DNA of 64,000 nt, from assembly GCF_022581195.2 (NCBI RefSeq), contig NC_061471.1, positions 2,356,001 through 2,420,000 on the forward strand. The letters are read 5' to 3'. This DNA comes from Helicoverpa zea (Eukaryota > Arthropoda > Insecta > Lepidoptera > Noctuidae). A model generated the notes under the pieces. The model was given only the letters and a program-made list of their open reading frames with translations, did not search any database and was not told where the DNA came from. Both the position numbers and the translations under genes were made by a program. Below are positions 24,447 to 38,279 of this stretch, one piece after another. Position 1 is the first letter of the stretch. Every line of letters begins with the position of its first letter.

Positions 24447-26672
24447 ATACGAGATCTGTTTTGAAATGAGAGAACTGGATTAAATTTGTTTTGACTCCCA
24501 AGGATTGATTTTGAGACGGTTACTTGCTGAACTTAGATTTGTATGCAGATCGGGAGGTAACGAATATCCGATTCTGGGTTGCAAGTTAGTTATTGATGGC
24601 GTTTCAGCTATATTGAGTACCTGAACTATTTTGATTAGTTTTACAGTGACTACTAACGGAAGATATTGACTTCATATTTTACGAGCACATCATATTTGCG
24701 TCCTATATTTTTTAATGAAGTACTTACCTTCAGTGTTGAGCTAATTATTAAAACTTCTTCATAATTTATAAATTCTGGCTGTCATAAAACAAATTATATG
24801 ACCATGAAAAATTTCACCGTAGCTTTTTTCTAACAGCAGAACCAATAAACTTGAGGATACAAGAAAATGCTAATAATGAACATAAATTATATGGTCCATA
24901 ATTACTTGCTAATAGACCAGTTAAATAGGAAAAAATAACAAATTTAACAGCATATAATTATCTAATGTGGCCAAACCAGTCAGCCGACGATTAATCAAAT
25001 CTTTCAATGAATTTAGACGTACAAAAATACGGTTAGAGAAATTTAAAATCATGTTTGCAGATAAAATTTCTTCTATAGCCGATGATTTACATGAAATTTT
25101 TGTTTAAAATATTCATGGACTAAAACTACGGAAACCATGATAGGATTTGAAAATAAATATGACATCTAAACACACCCATTTAAATAACAATAACTTGAAG
25201 AACAAAATTTTGCTGACCATTTCTATAGTGCGTTCAGGCAAACCTTTACTACTTTCGACATTAAGCTTATTTTCCCTTAAAACTTTACTGGAAATAAAAT
25301 AGCAATACCAAGTCGGCACCTTTCGAAGGCACATAAACTAGTAACGAGCATCCCACTACATCGTTTACGTATACTACGTCATCAGTTTCAAGAATTGCGC
25401 ACACAGCGAATTCAAATCGAGCTGTATCGTGATAATCTGCATAAATCCAAGAAACTTTTACAATCTTGACTAGAAAATCGCTCAAGAAGTAATTTTCGCT
25501 GAAACACTTAAAAATAAAGTACCTCTAGAAACTGTTATTAATTAATGATGACGATGAAGAAATTGAAGGAGATCTAAATGTTGAAGCAAAGATAAGTCAT
25601 AAAAGTAATGATAAAGATTCAGAAGTTAAACATTGATAAAGGAACAAACTATTATTGATGCCGAACAACGGATCAACAGACGATGCCGATTCGGTGCACC
25701 AATCATGGCACCTGTTTGGAGTCCCTATTTCATTTTTAATGAAGACGTTATATCCGCAGGTGTTCGATCTTATTATGTTGTTTAATTCATTCTGCCCTTT
25801 GTTTTCTTATAGACTTTTTTCTTCTTCTCCAACCGCAAAAGTTTTACTTCACTAAAATTTATTACGACACAAAGGTGCATTGTAAATCGCGTCGCTGTGA
25901 GGTTTAACAGATGTAGATAATTAAGTTGTAAAGTTTCTACAATGTTTTTATGAGTATCAAGGGGCTGTTGATGAGGATGATCTGTAATTCTTTTAATGAC
26001 GAATTAAACAATAGGGTCTTGATTGTTGTATGGTGTAGTAATAAATCTTTATATGTTACGGAATGTTCTCTTTTTAAAGGCATTGTTGTTAGAGTGTTTA
26101 AGTTTTGGATTAAATTGTTCGCTGACTTTTATGTAGTCAAGTAAATGTTTTTTGTTCTTCTAGATTTTTGAGATATTCTAAATTGTCTTCTTGATAATTA
26201 GCCTTACGATGTACAAGAATTACGTAACTCATAACGAAGTGTATCCAACTAAATACATACAATTGCTCAACAATCGTTATTATTTTCTCATCCAATAACA
26301 GATTTATCTTCACAAATGACCCTTCAAGAATCGGATACGAGACACGAAAAATCACTGTTAATTATGACTGAGACCTATTAAAAATAACAAAGTACACATA
26401 TCCGAACGTACTGAATCTTTTTTTTAACTGACAACTCTCCGGAGCAGCGTCTCGACATCGACATCGCTTTGCGTTTCGAATTTCGAATCCGTAGACGTTT
26501 TCCACATCCCTATCAAAATACGAACGTCATTTCAACCCCTGCGGTATCAAACAGAAACGAACTTTACACTGATAGAGATAAATGTCACATTCGATTGCTT
26601 ATGTTCCTCAAGCAGTGACACATTGGAAACGGAACGAACTTGAGATAACACTGTGGATTCGATTTGAAGTTT
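24447..26672. other. Non-coding or decayed stretch
   Basis: Between about 24960 and 25900 the plus strand shows a succession of short open frames in changing phase, separated by stops. A 56-base GT-AG segment (25759-25814) would join two of them. This could be a decayed gene, but each piece is only 40-60 codons and chance explains it equally well. A CpG-rich patch lies near 26440-26520. Confidence 0.3.
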
Positions 26673-27143
26673 CTAGTCTTCTCTCCAGTTTATTTTAAAC
26701 TCTACAGAAATGAAGTTAACGTTGAATTTAGTTTGCAGTTTTCGGTCTGATCGGCTTGGAATAAAAGTTATTGAATGATCTCTGATTAGATGATTATCAG
26801 TACAGACGCAATGGGTCTTGCTCTGCGGTTGTAAGAACATTTTATATGGTAATTGAAATGTAATATAAGCATTGGATTTTGAGTTGCTTATCGAGTAGTT
26901 TACGATCGTATCTCTGCGCGACAAGAGCGAACATTGTTTTCGATAATTACGATAGTAGGTATCGATTTCTCGTATGGTAATGAGCGAATCTGATATATTG
27001 TTTGATGTAAACATGGAGCGATAATTATGGAAGCAAAATACAAAGCGACTACGGATATACGATGAAATGTGAGTTAGTTTATTAACGCTGAACGGGATTT
27101 GGGCGTAAGTTTTGATTGAGTTGACATGAATAGTCATACTCAT
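26673..27143 (-). CDS. Unrecognised 156-codon open frame (doubtful)
   Basis: The longest frame in the window outside the retroelement and the right-end gene. It has no recognisable domain, signal peptide or membrane segment, and it is rich in Ser, Ile, Asn, Arg and Thr with Cys scattered along it. No splice sites, promoter or polyadenylation signal support it. A single frame of this length can arise by chance in 64 kb of AT-rich DNA. It is listed only because it is the best of the anonymous frames. Confidence 0.15.
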   Translation of the reverse strand: MSMTIHVNSIKTYAQIPFSVNKLTHISSYIRSRFVFCFHNYRSMFTSNNISDSLITIREIDTYYRNYRKQCSLLSRRDTIVNYSISNSKSNAYITFQLPYKMFLQPQSKTHCVCTDNHLIRDHSITFIPSRSDRKLQTKFNVNFISVEFKINWRED

Positions 27144-28173
27144 TTATATAGTTGGATTGAAAGGAGTGAATTTAAAAGGGTTGGCACGGATAAGCCAAGT
27201 AGCATAATAGGTGAAGATTTTGATAAGTAAAAGGTAACTTCAGAAAGCTCTTCAGAAAGCCAAGGTAAACAATACATAGTGTTTAGAATACCTTAATAAA
27301 ATTTAAATGTGTTGGTACTTCGAGCAAAGGAAAGCCGCTTCTGAGTATTTTTGAGTTAGCTGAAAGGAGCTAGGTTTTACCACACCTTAGCATGTGTTAG
27401 CGAAACTGTGCATAAATGTTTACAACCCTTGCTGTGTCTAGTGTTTATTATACAGCCTTCTGTCTGAAAATACTTGCTAATCAGCTAAAAGTACTGTTAG
27501 GTCCTTTGTATACTAGGCTACGTAATTCTTCGACAGGTACCTGAAGATTTTGGTATATTAGCGACTACTGCCATGTAGCTATATCTGAAGCTTACTAGAA
27601 TCTTCGATTATCTAAGATTTTGAGCACTTGACTGTAAAATAGGATATTAATAGCCATGTGAACCAAAGGGTTCGAAAAGCAGAGAAACTTGAAGCTGGTA
27701 CGAATTTTTGATAAATACCTAGAATAAACCCAACTACAGAATTATTATTTGTAGAAGAAAATGTTCAACAATGAAGCATAAAGGTTTCTAGATTTTATGG
27801 TTACTATAGTTAAGATTAAAGCCTGTCTCAAGACAAATATTATGGGCTACAGCTGGTGCTTGAAACTTTAGAAGAAAATCACTATTCTTTGGAATGAGTC
27901 ATTCTCTCTAAAGATGGTTTACGGCAACGAAAGATTTAGTATCTTTTTCATTTCCACTAAGTATGAATTATAAGTAGGTAAAAATTCTCCATATCAAATA
28001 ATAATATGCGCAAAGATTTTTTTTCCTCAAAAATAATGTTACAACTTAATCAACAGACTGTTATACAAAAAGTTTGCTAAAACTAGTAGCCCCAAATATT
28101 ACAAAAAGGACCAACCTGACCGCTTGGCCCAAAAAAAGGAACAAAAGGTCGGCAGATGTGAAACACAATTAAT
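27144..28173. other. AT-rich non-coding stretch
   Basis: No feature recognised. Confidence 0.45.
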
Positions 28174-28533
28174 TTAATACATCTCTATTCGAAGGAAACC
28201 ATTATTAAGATTTGACGCGTTATAAATTTTTGGGAGTTTTTGTTCAACATATGCTATGGTTTTATTCGCTTTGAGCAATGCGTTTTGAGGTGATGATATA
28301 ATATTTATACATAGTTCTTTTGGTTTGGGACTTGGTAAAATTCTTTGAAAATAAGTTGGTTTCTTTTTCTCACAAAAATTGAAGTACCTAGAAAAATTAA
28401 AAACATTTAAAAAAAATTCCAAACTTATACCTAAAAACACATACCTTTGCCTATCTTCTGGGAATTTTTGAAAGTTACTCGAAGTAAAATCTAGTATGGT
28501 CATACTTTTACAACAACTGAACCGATATACCAA
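28174..28533 (-). CDS. Possible terminal exons with a 57-base intron (doubtful)
   Basis: A 119-codon frame on the minus strand contains a well-formed short intron at 28388-28444. Its donor is AAAG then GTATGTG, and its acceptor is TTTTTCTAG then G. Since 57 is a multiple of three, the frame reads through the intron as well. Removing it leaves a hydrophilic C-terminus ending in LRIEMY. An acceptor-like TAATAG lies just before the frame opens. The product is not recognised and no AATAAA follows closely. The frame length is within chance expectation, so this is weak. Confidence 0.2.
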   Translation of the reverse strand: MVYRFSCCKSMTILDFTSSNFQKFPEDRQRYVFLGISLEFFLNVFNFSRYFNFCEKKKPTYFQRILPSPKPKELCINIISSPQNALLKANKTIAYVEQKLPKIYNASNLNNGFLRIEMY

Positions 28534-31500
28534 GTTTCGCTATTATTCCATGAAAGCAATAAGTAAAAAACCCTGTCACATTGAAATATTCCGACCAATA
28601 AATAAACTCGAGAATTTTAGCATTTATTAACACAATACCTTCATTAGCCACCGCATTTTATTCAACACTAAAATGTCATTAAAGTTCATAAAATATAAAC
28701 AAATAAACGACAGATGGTTTTATGTCCCTACGATATTTCTATTGTATTGAATATATTTTAGGGTCAATTATTCCAAGTTTTTCATGAACCTTAACACCTT
28801 GTAATAAGAGCCATTTTAAAATTATTTGCAGTAACGGTCTTAATGTTCACAATAGAACGATTTGCGCAAAATTATGAAAATAACAATAAAGTGGATATTG
28901 CATTCAATTTTGATTTACTTAATGCGATAATAATGCTATGTACTGCATGGGGTGCTTTCTGATTATTATTACACGGTTATTATAGTCAATTATTATTACA
29001 TTAACTTTCAATTAACAGAAGTATTTTTAAGCTAGATAGAGTCCTCTTACGATTTCACTTCTTCCTGCCCTTATCGTAATTTTATTTGGAATCGACGCAG
29101 CATGTTTTCTTCTTCCATACTCTTCTAAAAGCTGTTATCTCACAAGTTACATTATTTCTAACCATGTCGACTTAACCATAAATAAATAAATTATACCTGA
29201 AAGTACTAAATCTTTATTGAAAAGTTTTACAACCAGATGCACAGCAAGTCTAAAATATCCATATTCTCAAAACTAACACAAAAACAAAATGAGTGTATCT
29301 TTAACAAAAAATCCGCATTATACTTCGGCGCTAAACTTTATTATTTTAGGAGCGTGGCGCCTAGCATATGTTGCTAAACAAGACTGTTACGTTTCAATAG
29401 AGCTACGTTTACGACGCTACTAAAAAACTTGGCTAGAGCTGCTCTTGAGCAAAAGGTTCCTTATATTATAGCGAACAAAATTCATCACTTCACTGTCCAC
29501 GATGCAGACACAATAGTTAAACAATCAGTGTGTATCATTGAAGTTACTAAGCAGCAGTTTGGGTAGTTTTGGGCACTTTGAAGAATGGTGATAATAAAGT
29601 TAATGAGAATAAACCATTTACACTACTTCGTGGTGAGCGGTAGGATAAAGACGCTACGAGTCATGTGGTTTTGGTATAAGAAAACGAAAGCGTTGAAGAA
29701 GACTATTATAGGATTCAAGCTAAAGACAATAATTGAACACCTGGTACTAACCATGTAGGCAAACTTAGACGGAGAACGTTTTCACGTCTAAAACGTTCGT
29801 ATTTAACAGAGAGAGAAGAAAGAATAAACAAGCTATACGTGAACCCAGTTTTTTTTTTTTCAAAAATAAATGTTAATCTTATTGTCAACGTCAAACCATG
29901 AACCATAAGTCCATTGAACCCACGGTACCCTAAAAATGAATTGTAAAATTCACCCTCAGCACCATAAACCGTGTTTACCATCGCCACTTGTCAGAATGAC
30001 TGTAAGAAAACAGTTTTGCTACCATTTTATTATCTTTTTTAAGGGCCCGTTTAGGGGCCTTTAGCTGAGATTAAAAGTATTGTACGGTTTTATTGTAGTC
30101 AGAATTGATTCATTAGTCGACATATGTTGGGGTAGGTCTGGTCGTGTTAGCTGTTGGTGCTGATGAAATTCGATTTTTATTTGGTCATGCAGGAATGTAC
30201 CGTCTTTCAATTGATTTAAAATAAACTGTTAGGTTTGTAATTGAATTTGTGTGGTATCCTATCCATCAAGATTTGAAGAGAATTTTTTGTTGATTACCAG
30301 TTTTGTTGTTCTAAAAACTTCTCTAAAAGATACTTGGATATAAAATGACACTGTAGACAATAAAGTGTCTGCATGTTTTATTATTGCTTTCAATTTATGA
30401 GTAATGTCGTAGGAAATTCTGACTTGATGATACACAAAAGTTTTCATAAAATACTCTTGAAGTTATAAAACTTATACAAATGCACCTTCATACTCGCATG
30501 GCAATAAAATTAACTTCAGCCTATTAAATTTTCAAACACCTTCGACGCATTTACTGTACTCTTAACAAAATATGAGCCATTGTTTCAACAGTACTTAAGA
30601 GAGAAGACCAAAGTATTTATGATAATACTAGGCATAATAGTAAAATGGATGAATATGTCTAAAATACAATGAATGCTTAAATCTGAAATGCCGAGTAATG
30701 GAAAGCCTGGAGTGCTAAAATAGGCACAGACGAACCACTTTTGAGAAATGATGAAACTGCGCAAAGTAATAATTTTAAAACGGATAATATACGTGAGATT
30801 TTAAATAATTGTGATAAACAGAAAATAAAAGGAATTAAAGAAAAGAGAAGTATGAAAGTAAATAATGAAGAAATGAGTCTGATAAATGAACACTCCATCA
30901 AAGTTGTCGCTATTAAAACTTAAGTACATATACAGGTAGGTGCAGCAATAACACTCAATCTAGTACGAACATCCTTTCGAATTGGTACTAACCCCATAAA
31001 AGGAAAAATCCTAATAAAGCCTGCTATTTCCTCTCCACTATATTACGAGCAGACAATAACCGCAGAATTGTTGCTTCGTCTGTACTTGATTCTCTCGTAT
31101 CGTAAAATACTAACAATAGGAATAAAACCATTTAATTTATCTCCAAAGCGAAGGTCCCCGCTGTCAAGTTTCTTTTGTGTTGATCATTGTCTCTACTTCA
31201 ACTGCCATTCGTAAAATCTCTAGGTATTTTACATTGGTATCGTAAAACAAGATATTTATCGAAACTTTCTTTTTATTTTGACTTGAAATTTTTGGAATTG
31301 TAAATAACGCATGGCGCAATATGATTATGTTATAAGCTTATCTCTAGCTTCGGATAGAAAATTTACATTGTATATCAAGGCATTTTTTTTTTCATTCTAC
31401 TCTAGCAAATTCAATCTGGTAACTGGTTAGAACTTAGTAATCATTTCAGACCTCCTTCGAGTCTTCGCTATCGCCCCATATTCCAGCAAAAACCTTCACA

Positions 31501-34500
31501 ACATCATTACTTTCTGCTTCATCTAGTAATATCATTATCGACATAATAATCTGACGTATATCATATTTAAGCAGATCATCAACACTTCCCAGCCGTTTTT
31601 ATAGAGATGCCGTCGATTTACTAATTTGAAGCTCCATCAATCATTTTTGTAAGAAACGCAATCTGCGCCACATGCTACGGCCGAGATTTTACCTGAACCC
31701 AAAAAAAGGTGACAATAACTTGAACGCTAGTAAAATAGTGAGACATCTCAATTTATTGGATACATCCCTCGGTTTAAAGGCACCGATTTGTAGTTGGAAG
31801 TGGACAAAAGTTTTCGGAATCATATATCTGTTGAATCTTTTGATAGTGCCGGTCGAGCGAAAACTTTGAGACATTTTTGCCACATTATTTGTTACTTGCG
31901 ATTCTATGATACAGCCATAAAATCTGTTTGGGTGACATCTATAGAAATACTGTATAAGATTAAATAATACCATATCTGTGTCTCCTTTTCAATGCCATGT
32001 AACAAAGAACTAGACATGGAATAAACTGTTTTGATGGAAACCGATTTAACATAGTTAAAGATGCTACTGCAGCAATAAAAATAAATAAAGATATTTTACT
32101 TACCGAAGTTTTCAAAGAAACATATTTTACTTTCAAATAGAAAAGCGTGGATCTATTTTCTCATGCCATCAAACGTTCCATAACATAAGCAAAACCAGTA
32201 GTTCAAACAAACTTCATCAAATTTTAAGTGCTTACACGGCCCATTGGCGTGCGCTCCACCGTATCTCCAAATTCTTGCATATAAAACAAACTATAATTCA
32301 CTTTATCGGTAATCTAGAAGCCGTCAAACAGTCTTGACAACTCATTCGACGTCTCGTGGTGTGAACAGTAAAGGATAAATTATGCGTTGGTGACCAAAAA
32401 TTTCATCGCACCCAGTCCCCCGTGACTTCTTAGAAATTATATATAGATTGGTATCAGTTTTTTCGCTTTTGTGTTTCCGTACCGCTAACGAAGGCCGTGG
32501 TACCTGTTTATTTTTTTGTGACATCCTCAGAAACGTTGCGTGCCCATGTGAGGGACAGTTTTATCGATGACCACCGTATGTCGTTCGTTTTGTTACAGTT
32601 TTTAAATTTCCAACTGTCAATAAATGGTTCTTAGATAAAGTAGCAAGATTAAGAGGGTGATTTTTTTATAGACATTGCAGCAGTTGTATATATAAGATAT
32701 AAGTTAATATTAATCAGAATCTAAGCGTGGATAACCTATGAGATAATTTTAATAATAAAATGGTTGAAAGAAAGATAAATTAAAACCAATTTAAATTCAA
32801 AGAAACAAAGCAAGAAATAAAATATAACCATAACTAATTATACATTTATGCAAATCACCGATTCAATACCTAATTAAGTCTTCCTATTCTAATCACATCC
32901 ACATTTTGACAGATCCTAATTAAAATACCGAAGCTAATCCTCTTTATGAAAACAATTGCTTATCAGCTCGTCACGGTGATGATAAAGTAAATGAAAAAAC
33001 TTTGATAAATGCTACCTAAACTCCAACCGTTAATACACACATGTTGCAAGTTAACACTCTTTTGTAGTCCATATCAAAATTGAGATAATTCGTAATGTCC
33101 GTTCTGGGTTTTATTTTGAACCATCTGTCGTTTTTTTTTTTATGTGGGCAGTGGCCATAGAGATAGATTCGTCGGTCGGTTCCTTAAAAGAGAACAGGTA
33201 ATGAGCCCCAGAAATTGGTAATGACTGAATAAAGTTGCTAGCCTGTTGTAATTTGGAAATATGGCTTCATATCCTTTGCTTGTTTTATGAGTCGGAACGT
33301 GGATAAAGTTTTTTTCTTTTTTGGGAAGGTTTAAGTTATTGGGTTTTGATTAGGCTTGTATCGTTATGATTGGTTTGATGAAGATGTTAAATCCTGTAAC
33401 ATACATAAGTTCAAGTTAAGGCTTTGCTTAAATCTGAAGTAAATCAAAGAATGTTGAAAAACTTTCCGTTATTTAAATATCACTCATACAATTAATACAA
33501 TCCCAAAGCTCTCAGTACAAATAAAATAACATTAAAAATTAACGAAAACCTACTGTTCACTGATTCTGTTTCAGAATAAAATGGTTCTATAGAAAACAGT
33601 GGAGGATATTTCAGCGTTGTACATTGTTAATGTGGCTTGGCATGGTCACAGCTGACAGATGTCATAACACCCTCGTATTCAGCCATGTTTGTTTTCTCAA
33701 CGTGTTTAGAATTAGTACGTTTGTACCCTTGAATTTGTTGACGCTGAGTAGTTGGCGGTGAGACGGTGAAATTGAAATTAATGGATTTTGATGTTATGAG
33801 TGGTGTTTAAGATTCGAATTTTGAATTAGAAATAAGAGATCTAGTTACGACTTTAGTTTTAATATAGAATTTTATGAAGTGGTCTTGTTACTAATATGTA
33901 AAATCGCTGGAGAAATTGATAAAAACTCAAAATGAATTCATCGCTGAGCTATAATAAATAAAGCCAAAATCCTCCCTCATTACATACGGGCTGTGTGTCA
34001 TAGCCAGTCCCTCATTGAATTTCATTTGTCTAATTGAGCAGCCAATATTTGCTGTTCTGTCGTTAGTTTTGTCTTCATTCTGTCAATACGTCACTATAAA
34101 GGACACAAAGCTTTCTACATTATCCGATTTTGGACTGTATATCGTTAGTAACAAAGTGTATTTTAGTGTTGTGGCTTTGGGAATAAAACTGATGTGGGTA
34201 AAACACAAGTTCAATAGTAGCTGATCAATACAGGCTTAATATTGTTTCTAAATTCCGTTGTCACGCTGTTGCTGCTAATTACTGTGTGTTCGACTAATTG
34301 TCGGCTAGCTGAAGTTGGGTTTTGCGATTTATTCAAGCGACGAATTGGTTCTTTAGTAATTATCGTAATTGGTTTTTGTGGATTAGATTTAGGTGCTTCG
34401 GAATAATTTATTCTATTTTTGGATACGAAGTGGATTCAATGTGGTCCTTAATTAATTATTTTTCTGCTAACAAGACAAAGAGACTTTTTTTCAAATAAGA

Positions 34501-35254
34501 TCTTACGAGAATAACTTGAAATGTTTTCTACTTAGATCACTCCAAAACATCAATCTATGTACTTGAAATTGAGTTTCTGAAGTAACGAAATAAATAATCT
34601 GAGACGTGAAAATGACTTTTTCATTATTTTTTGTTTCTGTCGAAATAAAATTTCTAACTGCGAACGAATCTCTCTCAAGGGAGTAGATGGACAGGCAGAA
34701 TGAGAAATGCCAACAGCAATTTTATCGCCAATTTAGTGCAGAGTAATAAAAAACATGATTTCATTTAAGTTAGAAATAAATACTTGATTGCATACAGCTA
34801 AATAAATATTAAAATCGATGCAAGCTGTTCAATAACAAATGAATCCGTTCACAAATCCACTGGAATCAATCACAAAAGTATTTGAATAAATCACAATCCA
34901 ATTTAATTGTTTCAACAAATACTTTAATGGAATTTGCCTCAGCAAATAAATTTAATCCCTTTTCATGTTTCTGGAGTTGTAAAAATTTTATCGTTCTGTT
35001 TTATGTTTGACATGGTGTCTGAAGGTTTACTGGCTATTTTATGTGATCGTGTTCTGAGCACTGAACATGTCTTTGTGGAGCCATTCTAACAGAAACCACT
35101 ATAGTATTAAAGTGGCTCGAAATTAAACTGGCATTTACATTTGTCTCAAAGAAATCTTTTATTTTGACACCTATCATATTTTCTCCTTCCGAAGTATTCC
35201 GACACGTTTTAAGATCAACAGCAACTTGAAGCTAATCTTCAAAGTAATTCTTAA
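28534..35254. other. Long AT-rich non-coding stretch
   Basis: No transposon or strong coding signal recognised. At 30677-30923 both strands are open for about 75-80 codons: hydrophilic on plus, hydrophobic on minus. At 31689-31973 there is a 94-codon minus frame and at 32342-32524 a 60-codon minus frame. None has a recognisable motif and all are within chance expectation. Confidence 0.4.
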
Positions 35255-35262
35255 TTTCACCT

Positions 35263-35642
35263 CCCTCCTCCGAGCCTTTTTCCCAATCATGTCGGGGTCG
35301 GCTTCCAGTCTAACCGGATTCAGCTGAGTACCAGTGCTTTACAAGAAGCGACTGCCTATCTGACCTCCTCAACCCAGTTACCCGGGCAACCCGATACCCC
35401 TTGGTTAGACTGGTGTCAGACTTACTGGCTTCTGACTACCCGTAACGACTGCCAAGGATGTTCAATGACAGCCGGGACCTACAGTTTAACGTGCCATCCG
35501 AAACACAGCCAATGGTGTCTGAGATATACTTAAAAAGTACATACAGACTTAGAAAAGTTGCATTGGTACTTGCCTGACCTGGGATCGAACCCGCGCCCTC
35601 ATACTTGAGAGATTGGTCCTTTACCCACTAGGCCACCACGAC
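35263..35642 (-). mobile_element. tRNA-derived SINE, copy 3
   Basis: Same family as copies 1 and 2, on the minus strand. The A box is at 35624-35635 and the B box (GGTTCGATCCC) at 35581-35591. The 3' end is GGCTCGGAGGAGG, with little of the GAT tail. The 8-bp TTTCACCT is repeated directly at 35255-35262 and 35643-35650 as the target duplication. The head begins GTCGTGGTGGCC, which fixes the 5' end of the family. Confidence 0.93.
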
Positions 35643-35650
35643 TTTCACCT

Positions 35651-37508
35651 GCATTTAAGAATTCAAGATCAAAGAAACAAGACATTTCTTCCATGGCTGA
35701 TATTCTAAATTCTATCCAAGAATAATCTCCAGTTAAATTTCTTCCTTCATTTTATTCAAACAATCGACTATCTTGATTTTAATAAACATTCCTTTTCGCT
35801 GGACCTTCACTCAAAGCAACATACACTTTAATTGATATTGCTTGTCCAGCAATGGTTTATGGCATTGAAGATATTAAGTAGCTGGATTCAGTAATAAATG
35901 TCTGCTGGTAAACTTTTATGGGCTATCTTTGAAGTTTGACTGGTTTAGTACTAATGTTCGCATCAATAAAGCTACCTGTTTTTTGATTAACTACAATACT
36001 GTTTGATTTATTGCTCTATGATTAGGTTTTGATCACATATATAATGTTTTGTTCATTATCTTCACTTTTTTATCGATATAAATGACTACACCTATGCCTA
36101 AAACTTTAAAACGAAAACTATGTTCATGTCACAGAATCTTTAGTATTAGGCAAACTGATTATTCATTACTTATCGTTTTTATACCGTGTCAAATGATTCC
36201 AAGACAAGCTTGACACGTCTAAAGACCTTCCACAGCAGCGTCGACTGTCATCAACGGCAATCCTCTGGATATTTATCACCACATTACAAACTGTGCCCAA
36301 ACTCCACCGTCCCACCTCCAATAAATCCCTCATAGATGAGAAGTATCACAATAAATATCCGATCTAACACCGTCTTCCTGCCCACGCGCATAATTCACTG
36401 AGAATTATTCGTATATATTAAATAAATATATCAAACGAGACGTTTTACAACGAATGTCTAAGCAACGCGAAATTTATTTACAGAAAATTCTCCAGTATGA
36501 TGTTAATTGGATTTACTTGTAGGGAAAACAAGATAGTGAATCACTGTGTATGGGACTTTAGTATTTAAGCTAATTTGATGCTAATTTAATCATAAATACA
36601 TAGCCTTTACAGCGTTGCTTTCAAAAGAGCCAAAAATGATGTGCGTATAGACATTAATATTTTGCAAATAAGCTGATACTGTAATGTATTTTATAGACTT
36701 GCTAAAATACAAACCAAAAAAACATTAGTACACTCAGCTACAAATATACTACATCATGTCAGGCCACTAATGGAAATAAATAATAAAACTGATCGAAACG
36801 TAGCCTTTAATGTTCACGATAAACACTCAAGGACTAACATCGTAAATTTTGCAATATCTGAAGCAAATATGCACTTAGTATTTGATTAGGGATCGTAAAA
36901 CAATCGAAGCTAACCGAGTGGGTGTAAAATCTATCTCATTCCCTTACGCCTAAACGTACTGGTACTCGATAAAAAGAAAGATTTTATGATATGAGAAACC
37001 TTTGGTAACATTGTTCATCTTGGGTGGCCATATAACTGGCTCGGCGTGATCTTTTGGTCTAATAAACATTTGATGTGTGTTTTGCCAGCCGGTTCTCATA
37101 ATGTTTATTTTCTAATCGTAGAAAGAATTAAGACTTCGTGTTTAAAATTACTTCGGTATCTTTTAATGAATATGGAGGTGCCTACTTGGAAATTTTGTTA
37201 TTTGGGGCAACGACTTTTTTAGCGCCGGAATCTAATTTTTTAATTAATTTTATGGCCCGAAGCGTCACCAAAGTCCGTCTCTCGTTATCTTCAAGAAAGG
37301 GTAACATTGCCTTTTAAAATATTAAAAAGAACATAAAATACGAGGCAGTAAATTATATAATGGCTTTACTTAAAGCTAAAATAGGTTGCGACTTGCAATC
37401 CGTCTTGATGTCATTCACCGCCAGCTGACAGCTACTTTTCGTTCGGCATGTCGCTCGTATACAAATCCAACATCTCATTATACAAAAAGTATCTACAAAC
37501 GACTTCAC
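35651..37508. other. AT-rich non-coding stretch
   Basis: No feature recognised. Confidence 0.45.
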
Positions 37509-37717
37509 CTTGCTACGTAGTAGTTGTTTGAATTAAGTCCTTCACAAGTCTCCAACTGTCTCCAGTCATCGTGTCGACACAATATTTCATCTCGCAGACA
37601 TCTGTCAAGACGAACAAGATCAACTTTGTCGCCAGCATTGGTATTAATTTCCCTTTGCCCTTCTTTATTGCTTGTGATTGGATTATTTCCGTAGCAACTT
37701 TTCACTTCCCGAGAGCT
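37509..37717 (-). CDS. Possible internal exon of unknown gene (weak)
   Basis: On the minus strand TCTTATTTTAG then AGCTCTCGG is a good splice acceptor. AGCAAG then GTGAAGTC is a usable donor 209 bases later. One frame, and only one, is open from end to end (69 codons plus two bases). It encodes a charged peptide with several Cys (LDRCLRDEILCRHDDW region). The product is not recognised, and no partner exon was found. It could equally be an untranslated exon or chance. Confidence 0.25.
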
Positions 37718-38279
37718 CTAAAATAAGATTCGTTGCTTGAACGCTTTTATTTTAATCTGGTTGGCTTGTTTTAATATCTTAAGCTTTTTATTTTCGCTGA
37801 ACATTTTCATCTCAAGTTTTATTAAATATTTATTTCATTACATAACGTTCGCGTTATCTCACTCCGAGTATTGATGTATTAGATGTAGATAAAAAATGAA
37901 CATTAGCCATTTGTCCCTTCAACACTTTATTTGGTGAACCATTAATCATTCGTTACTGATGGAGCGTGTTCACTACACTACGATTCGATGTAACCGTTGA
38001 TTTTGATAAAAGGTAATGGCTGTAGACATTCATTCAATTTCCTTAAGTCATCAATATCACACATTCTGTTGATAGGTCAGACAATACACTGTCTGATACA
38101 AGTTATAGCGAAGAAAGTAGAAGAACATTTGTTCAACATTAAGAATAAACAATGGGAGAACAAAACTTTCCCATCAAAAATATAGATAACGAAACAATTA
38201 AGTTGAAGGAAAAAGTTTTGCAAACTCTTCAACTAAATACGACGAAAATCACTTAAGGCCCTTAAGTCCGAGCATTACA
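37718..38279. other. AT-rich non-coding stretch
   Basis: Nothing recognised. Confidence 0.4.

Noticed and set aside
25285..25485. Minus-strand frame with a vague yellow/MRJP-like feel (VYVNDV...LLVY)
   Set aside because: The resemblance is a few residues only and no other yellow motif is nearby; likely coincidence.
30677..30923. Region open on both strands
   Set aside because: No domain and poor splice sites. The hydrophobic minus translation mirrors the Lys/Asn-rich plus frame.
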